DNA of 64,000 nt from GCA-2697345 sp049602715 (GTDB lineage: Bacteria; Pseudomonadota; Alphaproteobacteria; Rhodobacterales; Rhodobacteraceae). A program made the translations under genes and the position numbers. This document shows, piece after piece, positions 1-8,306 of this stretch; positions within the stretch are counted from its first letter, which is position 1; every line of letters starts with the position of its first letter. Under the pieces are notes generated by a model. The model did not search any database, had not been told where the DNA came from, and saw only the letters and a program-made list of their open reading frames with translations. The DNA lies in NCBI GenBank assembly GCA_049602715.1, contig JBMYRX010000001.1:1-64000 (forward strand). The letters run 5' to 3'.

Positions 1-531
1 CACATAACCAATTATGTGCGAAAAATCGTTGGCTCGTGGATAGAAACGACTCAAACCTACTTCAGGGGTTACACCCGGCAAAGAAGGTGAATTTACCGCT
101 ATACTGGTTAGATCCTCCCAAGTTATATTATCCACGACTGTAATCGGCAAAAGAGGGTTTCGTTTGATAATCTCAAGGTTTAAATCTTTTTTTCTCTTGT
201 TTGAAAATTTTAAAATTTTTTGTAAATTTTCTAATAACTCTTCAAGATTTGTAATTTCATCTTTTATTAAACTTACTTTAAAATTCTGTTTATTTCCGGC
301 CAGTAATATACCATTTCTATCAAATATTTTTCCTCTAGCAGGCGATATTAATCTTATATTAATACGATTTTCATCAGCTAACATTCTGAATTTACTTGCT
401 TCTTTAACCTGAAGAAAATGCATTCGATATGCCAAAGCGGTGGAAAACAGTGCCATTGCTCCGCCTAACAAAAAAGCACGTCGATTAGTGAGCTTAGTAT
501 TCTCTTTAATATCTAATTCAGAAATTGCCAT
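1..531 (-). CDS. mrdA: Penicillin-binding protein 2, N-terminal part (runs off the window edge)
   Basis: Peptidoglycan transpeptidase of the elongasome, anchored in the inner membrane and working with RodA and MreBCD. The first 177 codons are visible. They show a short cytoplasmic tail, one hydrophobic segment at about residues 19-35, and the family motif RGKIFDRNG that opens the PBP dimerisation domain. The catalytic SxxK region lies outside the window. The ATG is at 531, and the TAA of mreD shares base 531 with it (TAATG), so translation is probably coupled. Family knowledge gives the function; position and N-terminal motif are seen directly. Confidence 0.9.
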   Translation of the reverse strand, partial: MAISELDIKENTKLTNRRAFLLGGAMALFSTALAYRMHFLQVKEASKFRMLADENRINIRLISPARGKIFDRNGILLAGNKQNFKVSLIKDEITNLEELLENLQKILKFSNKRKKDLNLEIIKRNPLLPITVVDNITWEDLTSIAVNSPSLPGVTPEVGLSRFYPRANDFSHIIGYV

Positions 532-1082
532 TACATCCTGACCCTACGTTGCCCTCTATTCGTAATATCAATATGTCTACCGTAGCGAACGCCTAATACA
601 TAATGGAGGAAAAAAATAACTAAAGGATATATAATAATAGCGAAAGTAAGTTGGAGTAAAATCATGATTAAAGGTGGGTTTACAATTCTAAAGATAGACT
701 GAAAAAACATGTTAGTAATTATTAATAGTGTGAACACACTGATCACAAAAACCAACTCTTGGCCAAATTTAAAAATGGCTTTTGTTCGCGATATACGCCA
801 TTTTATAAAGACAAATATGGTTAGCGAAAGTCCTGACCAAAGGCCAATTGGCCTTAAAAGTATAATATCAGCTACTATATGTACCAAGAATATTATAAAT
901 ATTGGTAAATAATTAGGTCTGCGAATAAGCCAACCCGCTGTGGATAAAAATAAAAGATCAGGCCATAATATTTCCTGTTGTATAATAGGCAGTGGCAAAA
1001 TCTGGACTGAAAGTATAAAAAAACTTAGAAATATATATTTTGTAGTATAAATCCAAATTTGTATGTTCATGAAACTATTCAT
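531..1082 (-). CDS. mreD: Rod shape-determining protein MreD
   Basis: Integral inner-membrane subunit of the MreBCD complex that sets rod shape. The 183-residue product is very hydrophobic, with about five or six predicted membrane segments and a short basic tail ending in RRVRM. It is recognised mainly by its place between mreC and mrdA and by the membrane topology, because MreD diverges quickly in sequence. The start is 31 bases after mreC, and the stop overlaps the mrdA start by one base. The whole block is read leftwards from mreB. Confidence 0.87.
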   Translation of the reverse strand: MNSFMNIQIWIYTTKYIFLSFFILSVQILPLPIIQQEILWPDLLFLSTAGWLIRRPNYLPIFIIFLVHIVADIILLRPIGLWSGLSLTIFVFIKWRISRTKAIFKFGQELVFVISVFTLLIITNMFFQSIFRIVNPPLIMILLQLTFAIIIYPLVIFFLHYVLGVRYGRHIDITNRGQRRVRM

Positions 1083-1113
1083 ATTTTAATTCTACACGCA
1101 CCTTAATTTTAGT

Positions 1114-1980
1114 TTAATCGTCCTGGCTGTTCAAAATAATTTTGCTAGACAGGCCAGAGGAATCAATTATGGGGGTCTTAATAACTTTTAAAAACTTTAA
1201 TCTTGAGTAATCCGCGATGAGTTGTACTCGCAAACGTTGATCAGGACTGCTGATTACATGCCCAACTAGTATATCAGATGGAAAAGTTTTCCCATCACCA
1301 GAGGTCATCACCCTATCTCCTGAACGAATCATATCACTAGTTTCAATTATCTCTATTGGTGGGCTTAAAGAGTTATCACCAAACAAAATTGCTTTACTAC
1401 CTGAAGGCTCAACTTTTATAGGAATACGACTACTACTATCAATTAACAAAAGAACTCTACTAAGGTTTTTCCCAACTCCTGCTAACCTACCAATTAAGCC
1501 AGATTGATCCATTACCGCCCAACCATCTTCAACACCGTTTTCTGTACCAACGTTTAATAAAACTGATCTACGATATGGAGAGCCACTATCAGCTAAAACC
1601 AACCCTGTAATATATTTTGATTTTGGACTTATACTAACGTTGTTTAACTCTAGAAGTTGGGCATTTTCTTCTTCTAAACGGATTGCTGCCTCTTTCCAAT
1701 TTTTTAATCGACGCAATTCAAAGCGTAATTCCTCGTTTTCTTTGATAAGGCCGTTCAAAGATGTCATAACACTCACTGTATTTGTGATACTACGCATTGG
1801 TAAAATAAACCATTCGAAGCTAGGTATAAACTTTTCCAAAGCCATCATACGTAATCGCTCTGCTCTTGGGTTATCCAACTTCCAGACTAAAAACATCGCG
1901 AATAATATAAAAATTAATGATAAGACAAAAACTGTCCTTAATCCCCTTATATAATCATTTTTCGAATTGGTTTCATTCAC
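1114..1980 (-). CDS. mreC: Rod shape-determining protein MreC
   Basis: Periplasmic scaffold of the elongasome, bridging MreB filaments and the penicillin-binding proteins. Of 288 residues, about 15-32 form a single membrane anchor. A coiled coil follows at about 75-112 (ENEELRFELRRLK...LEEENAQLLEL). The beta-rich MreC domain runs from about 120 to 275 and contains the family segments LVLADSGSPYRRSVLLNVGTE and VGHVISS. Length and domain order are normal. The start is 44 bases downstream of mreB, so the two are likely co-transcribed. Confidence 0.94.
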   Translation of the reverse strand: MNETNSKNDYIRGLRTVFVLSLIFILFAMFLVWKLDNPRAERLRMMALEKFIPSFEWFILPMRSITNTVSVMTSLNGLIKENEELRFELRRLKNWKEAAIRLEEENAQLLELNNVSISPKSKYITGLVLADSGSPYRRSVLLNVGTENGVEDGWAVMDQSGLIGRLAGVGKNLSRVLLLIDSSSRIPIKVEPSGSKAILFGDNSLSPPIEIIETSDMIRSGDRVMTSGDGKTFPSDILVGHVISSPDQRLRVQLIADYSRLKFLKVIKTPIIDSSGLSSKIILNSQDD

Positions 1981-2024
1981 TATGAATTATTTCCAGTCGC
2001 AAATCATGTTTAAGATGAGGCTTA

Positions 2025-3068
2025 TTAACTCTCATAATCGATTATATGCCTTAATTGTTTTTCATATTCTAGTGCTTTGCCTGTACCTAAAGCAACACAA
2101 TTTCTACTATCTTCAGCTACAGAAACTGCTAAACCTGTTTGCTCTCTAAGCGCTAAGTCTAATTCTCCTAGAAGGGCTCCTCCACCCGTTAGCATTATCC
2201 CTCGATCGACAATATCAGCAGAAAGATCCGGAGGAGTGGCCTCTAATGCCATCATAACTGCATCACAGATTTGTTGAACCGGCTCAGCCAAAGCCTCGGC
2301 GACTTGTGCTTGGTTTATTTCTATTTCCTTTGGAACACCTGTTAATAGATCCCTTCCGCGAACTTGCATTGAAGAACCCCTATTGTCATCAGGCTTACGT
2401 GCTGAGCCTATAGATTCTTTTATCTTCTCAGCGGTTGCGACCCCAATAAGCATATTTTTAAATCTTCTAAGATAAGACATTAACGCCTCGTCCATTCGAT
2501 CTCCCCCGACTCGAACTGAATTCGCATAAACGATATCACCAAGGGATAATACCGCGACTTCGGTAGTACCTCCTCCTATATCAACGACCATCGAGCCAGT
2601 CGGATCAATAATAGGCATCCCAGCTCCGATTGCGGCAGCAATAGGTTCAGAGATCAAGCCGGCCTTCCTAGCACCTGCTCCCAATACAGACTGCCTAATC
2701 GCCCTTTTCTCAACAGGTGTAGCGCCCTGAGGAACACAAACAATTATTTTAGGTTTTGTAAAAGTTGAATGTTTGTGAACTTTACGGATAAAATGTTTAA
2801 TCATCGCTTCGGCAGAATCAAAATCTGCTATGACTCCATCTTTTAGAGGTCTAATAGCTTCAATACTCCCAGGCGTCCGCCCAAGCATTAATTTCGCAGC
2901 ATCACCCACAGCTAGTATTTCTTTTGAACCGTTTCGAATTTGATATGCCACAACCGAGGGTTCATCTAAAACGACACCTTTCCCCTTAGCATATACCAAG
3001 GTATTCGCGGTACCTAAATCGATAGCCATATCTACTGAAAAAATATTAAAAAAGAACCCTTTTGCCAT
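2025..3068 (-). CDS. mreB: Rod shape-determining actin homologue MreB
   Basis: Bacterial actin that polymerises under the inner membrane and directs cell-wall elongation. The 347-residue protein opens with an amphipathic membrane-binding stretch (MAKGFFFNIFSVDMAIDLG). It then shows the actin ATPase motifs: phosphate-1 DLGTANTLVY near residue 17, phosphate-2 MVVDIGGGTTEVAV near 160, and the adenosine motif IMLTGGGALLGELD near 288. Length is typical. It is the first gene of the mreB-mreC-mreD-mrdA unit, with a 112-base AT-rich gap before it that should hold the promoter. Confidence 0.97.
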   Translation of the reverse strand: MAKGFFFNIFSVDMAIDLGTANTLVYAKGKGVVLDEPSVVAYQIRNGSKEILAVGDAAKLMLGRTPGSIEAIRPLKDGVIADFDSAEAMIKHFIRKVHKHSTFTKPKIIVCVPQGATPVEKRAIRQSVLGAGARKAGLISEPIAAAIGAGMPIIDPTGSMVVDIGGGTTEVAVLSLGDIVYANSVRVGGDRMDEALMSYLRRFKNMLIGVATAEKIKESIGSARKPDDNRGSSMQVRGRDLLTGVPKEIEINQAQVAEALAEPVQQICDAVMMALEATPPDLSADIVDRGIMLTGGGALLGELDLALREQTGLAVSVAEDSRNCVALGTGKALEYEKQLRHIIDYES

Positions 3069-3180
3069 CCATTAGTCTTTCAAATGATAGTGAAAAATTT
3101 TAAATATTAAATTATAAACATTTATAAAATATTATGATAGTAATATTATTCTATTATTATTAATCTGTTAGTTAGTCAAT
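3069..3180. other. AT-rich gap between leuA and mreB
   Basis: Almost pure A/T sequence lies between the leuA stop and the mreB start, both on the minus strand. It contains TATAAT-like strings on the minus strand about 60 bases before mreB but no convincing matching -35 element. I see no GC-rich hairpin with a T-run that would terminate upstream transcription. It is probably the mreB promoter region, by position only. Confidence 0.35.
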
Positions 3181-4743
3181 TTACGAAACGTCCTTGTAAG
3201 AAACATCCGCTATATCTTGTCCAGTTTTTTCGCGTCTGATTATAAGCCGATTAAGAGCACTTATGTAAGCTTTGGTAGAGGCAACCACAGTATCAGTATC
3301 CGCTGATTCTCCAGTAGAAATTTTTCCATCTTCTTCCATTCTAACCGAAACAATTGCCTGGGCATCTGTGCCCTCAGTTACAGCCTGAACCTGATATAGT
3401 TGGAGCCGCGCTGAATGGGAAAATATAGCCTTAACTGCATTGAATGCGGCATCTACCGGCCCATCCCCAGTCGCTTCAACACCTTTTTCTTTACCATCAA
3501 CAATTAATACTAGTTCTGCTGTACGAGGACTTTCAGTACCGCAGATGACCTTTAAGCTTTTAAATTGTATTGTATTTGAGTCCTCTATTGAAGATTGCTC
3601 TATCATTAAAGCAATTAAATCATCATCAAAAACTTCTTTCTTCTGATCAGCTAGGGCCTTAAATCGGATGAATATATCCTTTAATTGATTATCTCCAATT
3701 TCATACCCTAATTCATCAAGTTTTGCCCGAAGTGCGGCTCGACCCGAATGTTTACCCATTACTAAATTAGTCGCAGAGAGACCAATATCGGAAGGTTTCA
3801 TTATTTCAAAGGTTTCAGAATTTTTTAACATCCCATCTTGGTGAATACCACTTTCATGAGCAAAGGCATTTTTACCCACAATCGCTTTGTTGAACTGTAC
3901 GGGAAACCCCGAAACGGTTGCTACTCGTCTGGAGATATTCATTAGCTTTGTTGAGTCTACCTGAGTGTAAAAAGGTAGAATATCGTTTCGAACTTTTAAA
4001 GCCATAACGACTTCTTCCAACGCTGTATTACCAGCTCTCTCACCCAAACCATTAATAGTGCATTCAATTTGCCTTGCACCAGCATCAACTGCTGCAAGAG
4101 AGTTAGCTGTCGCCATTCCTAAATCATTATGACAGTGGGTTGCAAAGATAATTTCGTCAGTGCCTGGTACTTTATCTATTAACATAGAAATTAAATCAGC
4201 ACTCTCCTTTGGCGCCGTATATCCGACGGTATCAGGGATATTTATTGTAGTTGCTCCAGCTTTAATCGCTATTTCTACAACCCTACATAAATAATCGAAT
4301 TCCGTACGAGTTGCATCCATTGGGGACCATTGAACATCATCGCATAAATTCCTTGCATGTGCTACGGTCTGGTGGATTTTTTTTGCCATTTCGTCTTTGC
4401 TGAGATTCGGTATAGCTCTATGTAGAGGAGACGTTCCAATAAATGTATGAATCCGTGGCTGGGAAGCAGCCCTGACAGCCTCCCAACATCGATTAATATC
4501 CGTAAGATTTGCTCTAGCGAGACCACAAACTGAAGCATTTTTAGTTCTTTTCGAAATTTCTTTAACTGCTTCAAAATCCCCTTCTGAAGCTATGGGAAAT
4601 CCAGCTTCGATTATATCCACTCCCATATCATCTAACAAACCGGCTATTTCTAGTTTCTCATTATGGCTCATGGTCGCGCCTGGAGATTGCTCACCATCAC
4701 GTAAGGTTGTATCAAATATTAGTACATTAGTTTGTTTACTCAT
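3181..4743 (-). CDS. leuA: 2-isopropylmalate synthase
   Basis: First committed step of leucine synthesis: condenses acetyl-CoA with 2-oxoisovalerate. The 520-residue protein begins with the DRE-TIM motif FDTTLRDGEQSPG and carries the metal-binding HCHNDLG near residue 205. The GNTALEEVVMAL stretch follows, and the C-terminal LeuA regulatory domain (from about 390) is where leucine feedback acts in the family. Length is normal for the long, allosteric form. The upstream region encodes a Leu-rich leader peptide followed by a hairpin, so control by leucine supply at RNA level is also likely. Confidence 0.97.
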   Translation of the reverse strand: MSKQTNVLIFDTTLRDGEQSPGATMSHNEKLEIAGLLDDMGVDIIEAGFPIASEGDFEAVKEISKRTKNASVCGLARANLTDINRCWEAVRAASQPRIHTFIGTSPLHRAIPNLSKDEMAKKIHQTVAHARNLCDDVQWSPMDATRTEFDYLCRVVEIAIKAGATTINIPDTVGYTAPKESADLISMLIDKVPGTDEIIFATHCHNDLGMATANSLAAVDAGARQIECTINGLGERAGNTALEEVVMALKVRNDILPFYTQVDSTKLMNISRRVATVSGFPVQFNKAIVGKNAFAHESGIHQDGMLKNSETFEIMKPSDIGLSATNLVMGKHSGRAALRAKLDELGYEIGDNQLKDIFIRFKALADQKKEVFDDDLIALMIEQSSIEDSNTIQFKSLKVICGTESPRTAELVLIVDGKEKGVEATGDGPVDAAFNAVKAIFSHSARLQLYQVQAVTEGTDAQAIVSVRMEEDGKISTGESADTDTVVASTKAYISALNRLIIRREKTGQDIADVSYKDVS

Positions 4744-4784
4744 AACTTTAATCCTGCAATGTTTTTCTTATTTGACGCTAAACA

Positions 4785-4820
4785 CCCCTGAGCGTTCGCG
4801 CCCGAGAGCACGCTCAGAGG
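4785..4820 (-). promoter_or_regulatory. Hairpin of the leuA leader (putative attenuator)
   Basis: On the minus strand an 11-bp stem (CCTCTGAGCGT paired with ACGCTCAGGGG, one G-U) closes a 14-base loop. The stem begins inside the last Leu codon and the TGA of the leader peptide. A ribosome finishing the peptide would therefore mask its 5' arm, while one stalled on the Leu codons three to five codons earlier would sit differently. No clean T-run follows (only TGTTT), so it may act by a route other than plain intrinsic termination. The stem is seen directly and the mechanism is inferred. Confidence 0.6.
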
Positions 4821-4882
4821 TTTCTCAGCAGGAGTTTTCTATTAATAATAATATTTTTAGAACAATATGACAAATTCAACAT
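4814..4882 (-). CDS. Leucine-rich leader peptide of leuA (22 codons)
   Basis: A 22-codon reading frame starts at ATG 4882 and ends at TGA 4814, 70 bases before leuA. Its last six codons are CTC CTG CTG AGA AAC CTC, four of them leucine, and three Ile codons (ATT x3) come just before. That is the usual layout of a transcription-attenuation leader for a leucine or branched-chain gene. There is no Shine-Dalgarno. A TATAAT sits 7 bases ahead of the ATG, so the mRNA probably begins at or next to the start codon. Leaderless leader peptides are known in alphaproteobacteria (trpL of Sinorhizobium). Confidence 0.62.
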   Translation of the reverse strand: MLNLSYCSKNIIINRKLLLRNL

Positions 4883-4889
4883 AAAAAAA

Positions 4890-4895
4890 ATTATA
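4890..4895 (-). promoter_or_regulatory. Probable -10 element of the leuA leader promoter
   Basis: TATAAT on the minus strand, with its downstream edge 7 bases from the leader ATG. The expected start of transcription is about 4883, one base ahead of that ATG. No good -35 match is visible 16-18 bases upstream. Confidence 0.45.
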
Positions 4896-4974
4896 TAGCT
4901 TTAATGGAAAAAGAAAAGTACGAATTTATAGCTTTCTTAATAAAATACGAACCTAAATTACAATATCTTGTTTA

Positions 4975-6447
4975 TTAGTCTTTAGGTATGAGCCTCTTTT
5001 TTGCATCAGAAAGTCTTCCATTTAACCAGTTTCCTATTGCAACTTCACCATTACTGTACTTCATGGTACCATGACCGGATCGTTTCCCATTCTTAAGATG
5101 CCCTGTATAAATTGATCCGGACTCATAGTTTTCTACTCCTTTACCGTCTCTCCGCCCATTTTTCCAATTACCCAAATAAGAATAACCAGTTTTTTCTTTT
5201 AAAACACCATACCCATGGCGTTGGCCATTTTCAAACATACCTTCGTAAGTCGACCCGTTGGGATAGGACGATTTACCTTGACCATGCCTTTTGCCTTGGA
5301 CCCATGATCCAGCATACTCATATCCAGATGGGTCTTTCAATTCCCCCTCACCATCATATTTTCCATCCAAAAAAGTTCCTCGATAGATCACACCATTTGA
5401 GTAAGTATAGGTACCTTTACCAGAAATCGCCCCATTTCTCCAATCTCCTTGATAGCTCGACTTATCTGGATAGACCATTTTCCCAATACCATTAAGAACA
5501 TCTTTTACTAAAGAACCTACGTATACCGAGTCATCTGGGTATGTTATTGTACCTTCCCCATGCATCTGATCGTTTAGCCAGGACCCTTGATAGACAAATC
5601 CATCATTACCTTTAAAAATTCCCTGACCATTTCTTTTATCCTCCGAAAACAAACCATTATAAATGTCACCGGTACAATACTTCATTTTACCAATTCCATG
5701 TCTCTTTCCAGACTTGAATGAACCCTCATATTGGTGCTTAGTTATTTCCATCTTTTTTTCTACACACTCGCTTACCTCCGGATAAGATAGCTTTCCCATT
5801 CCATTCCATTTTCCCTTACTCCACAGACCATCATAAATTAAACCAGTTGTTAATGTTAACTTTCCTTTTCCTTGCGGGTATTGGTCTATCATATTTCCAA
5901 CATACTTTGACCCATCCGAGTATGAAATAAACATCTTTCCATTTTGTTTTCCATCACTCCAAGAACCAAGGAAAATATGACCTTCTTTAGAGGTCAGCTT
6001 CCCAGAGCCATGGAATTTAAAATTTTTAAAATCACCCTTGTAAATGGACCCATCCGATAACTTTAGGACTCCTACCCCATCGGGGATTCCGTTCCTCCAT
6101 TCCCCACGATAAGTTCTATTTTGGAGAAATCTCATTTCCCCATTCCCAAATGGTTTTCCAGCCTTGAAGTCACCTTCATAGATTGTACCATCAGGATATT
6201 TTGCTATTCCTTTCCCCTGTATTTGACCATTAACCCAGGTGCCTTTATATTCATAACCATTCGGCAATAAATAGGTACCTATCCCGTGGTGAAGCCCCTT
6301 TTTTAATGGCCCAGTATATATCGACCCATCAGGATATTTTTTAACTATGCTATCATCTGCTTTCACGATAGTTCCTGTAGTTAAAAAAAGGATAAAAATA
6401 ACTTTTAAAAATTGATACAATCTGTTTCCACTATATAGTAACTTCAA
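4975..6447 (-). CDS. Secreted or periplasmic MORN-repeat protein
   Basis: The 490-residue product starts with a hydrophobic signal-like segment (about residues 10-30, ending near TIVKA). It is otherwise built entirely of MORN repeats. I count 19 units of about 23 residues, each opening with a Y-x-G-x-[FW] core followed by N/K-G...G-G-x-G. The spacing slips only near residue 205, where an acidic/basic insertion (SECVEKKMEITKHQ) lengthens one unit. MORN repeats form elongated beta-hairpin rods that bind proteins or lipids in other systems. No enzymatic domain is attached, and the partner is unknown. It stands alone, divergent from nadE. Confidence 0.85.
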   Translation of the reverse strand: MKLLYSGNRLYQFLKVIFILFLTTGTIVKADDSIVKKYPDGSIYTGPLKKGLHHGIGTYLLPNGYEYKGTWVNGQIQGKGIAKYPDGTIYEGDFKAGKPFGNGEMRFLQNRTYRGEWRNGIPDGVGVLKLSDGSIYKGDFKNFKFHGSGKLTSKEGHIFLGSWSDGKQNGKMFISYSDGSKYVGNMIDQYPQGKGKLTLTTGLIYDGLWSKGKWNGMGKLSYPEVSECVEKKMEITKHQYEGSFKSGKRHGIGKMKYCTGDIYNGLFSEDKRNGQGIFKGNDGFVYQGSWLNDQMHGEGTITYPDDSVYVGSLVKDVLNGIGKMVYPDKSSYQGDWRNGAISGKGTYTYSNGVIYRGTFLDGKYDGEGELKDPSGYEYAGSWVQGKRHGQGKSSYPNGSTYEGMFENGQRHGYGVLKEKTGYSYLGNWKNGRRDGKGVENYESGSIYTGHLKNGKRSGHGTMKYSNGEVAIGNWLNGRLSDAKKRLIPKD

Positions 6448-6549
6448 GTGAAAGCTTACGTCACATAATAACTGCTGACAAGAGATTGGTTATGGTATTA
6501 GGTTCAAAATAACTAACAAAAAGTAAATATTTTATGATAGAGAAAAAAT

Positions 6550-8208
6550 ATGAGAAATACATTTCGACTTACAATATGCCAACTGAATCCAATAGTAGGA
6601 AATTTTCAAGAAAATCTTTTAAAAGTAGTTGATTCTTGGAATTACGCAAAAGCGGAAAAAGCAGACATGCTTGCGCTACCCGAAATGTTTATAACTGGGT
6701 ATCAAACTCAAGATTTAGTTTTAAAATCAGCCTTTATAGAGGATGTAGAAGAGTTTATAAAAAAAATAACTCGGAAATGTTCTGATGGTCCAGCAATCGG
6801 TATCGGTCATCCATTAAGAAAAGATAAAAAATTATATAATGCTTATTCAATTTTAAACAAAGGTAAGATAACTGCGTCTGTATTAAAACAAACACTCCCC
6901 AACAATAGCGTATTTGATGAAAAAAGATTGTTTAGGGCCGGTCCACCAACTGGCCCCTATACCGTGGAGAATATCAGGATAGGCTCACCGATTTGCGAAG
7001 ATGCTTGGTATCCTGAAGTATCTGAAACCCTGTTAGAGTCAGGGGCTGACTTATTGTTAGTCCCCAACGGTTCTCCTTACGCAAGATCGAAATACGATTT
7101 GAGGGTCAATATGATGGTATCAAGAGTAGTAGAAACTGATTTACCATTGGTTTATTTAAATATGGTAGGTGGCCAAGATGACCAAGTTTTTGATGGGGGT
7201 TCATTTGTAATAAACCCAGGAGGCGAGCTCGCTGTTCAGTTACCTTTTTTCGATGAATGCACAGAAACGATAGAATTTTTAAGAAAAGAGTCCAAATGGG
7301 TGGCAAAAATAGGAAAAAGGGTTTCGCAACCGTCTGAATTAGAAAAAGACTACCACGCGATGGTAAAAGGACTCAGAGACTATTCCGACAAAACTGGTTT
7401 TAAAAAAGTTATTTTAGGGATTTCGGGCGGGATAGACTCTGCTTTAGTTGCTACGATTGCTACCGACGCATTAGGTCCAGAAAATGTAAGGTGTGTCATG
7501 TTGCCTTCTGAATTCACCTCAGATACATCAATCAATGATGCTAAGAAGATCACTGAAAATCTCGGTGTAAAAATCGATACATTGGATATTTCTAAAACGT
7601 TTTCTACTGTCCTCGAAGATCTTAAGCCATTTTTCAAGGGTCTTCCCATTGAAACAACCGAAGAGAATATTCAATCAAGACTGAGAGGCGTTTTTCTGAT
7701 GGCGATGAGCAATAAATTCAACGAACTATTGCTGACCACTGGAAACAAATCAGAAGTAGCAGTAGGTTATTCGACAATTTATGGTGATATGGCCGGTGGT
7801 TTTAATCCAATAAAAGATTTATATAAAACTAGAGTTTTTGAAACATGTAAATGGCGAAATAATAACTGCAAACCGTGGATGTTAATTCAAAAGGAATCAC
7901 TAATACCCGAAAATATAATAGTTAAAGCTCCGTCTGCAGAACTAAGAGAGAACCAGAAGGACGAAGATAGTCTGCCTCCATATGAGATACTTGATGATAT
8001 ATTAGAACACCTTATAGATTACGATGCTTCGGTGATAGATTGCGTAAACAGAGGACATGATAGAGAGTTAGTTAAAAAAATAGAAAAGCTCATATACATG
8101 AGTGAATACAAACGCTTTCAAGCTGCTCCTGGTATAACTTTAACTGGGCGATCTTTTTGGTTAGACAGACGTTATCCAATTGTAAATCATTGGCGAGATA
8201 GCTCTTGA
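6550..8208 (+). CDS. nadE: Glutamine-dependent NAD+ synthetase
   Basis: Final step of NAD synthesis: amidates nicotinic acid adenine dinucleotide using ammonia released from glutamine. The 552-residue protein joins two domains. The first is an N-terminal nitrilase-type glutaminase (Glu in LALPEMFITGY, Lys near residue 115, Cys in GSPICEDAWYP). The second, from about residue 275, is the synthetase with the ATP-loop motif LGISGGIDSALVA and LLTTGNKSEVAVGY. Length is typical of the bifunctional form. The pncB and pncA genes at 58.8-60.7 kb feed the same pathway by nicotinamide salvage. Confidence 0.97.
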   Translation: MRNTFRLTICQLNPIVGNFQENLLKVVDSWNYAKAEKADMLALPEMFITGYQTQDLVLKSAFIEDVEEFIKKITRKCSDGPAIGIGHPLRKDKKLYNAYSILNKGKITASVLKQTLPNNSVFDEKRLFRAGPPTGPYTVENIRIGSPICEDAWYPEVSETLLESGADLLLVPNGSPYARSKYDLRVNMMVSRVVETDLPLVYLNMVGGQDDQVFDGGSFVINPGGELAVQLPFFDECTETIEFLRKESKWVAKIGKRVSQPSELEKDYHAMVKGLRDYSDKTGFKKVILGISGGIDSALVATIATDALGPENVRCVMLPSEFTSDTSINDAKKITENLGVKIDTLDISKTFSTVLEDLKPFFKGLPIETTEENIQSRLRGVFLMAMSNKFNELLLTTGNKSEVAVGYSTIYGDMAGGFNPIKDLYKTRVFETCKWRNNNCKPWMLIQKESLIPENIIVKAPSAELRENQKDEDSLPPYEILDDILEHLIDYDASVIDCVNRGHDRELVKKIEKLIYMSEYKRFQAAPGITLTGRSFWLDRRYPIVNHWRDSS

Positions 8209-8306
8209 ATCTTACAATTTTAAAAAATAATTGTTGATTTTACTGAATTTAGAATATGCAAATTAACTCTATTATATTCTTTAACAACAATTTATAGGAA
8301 TTTGAT

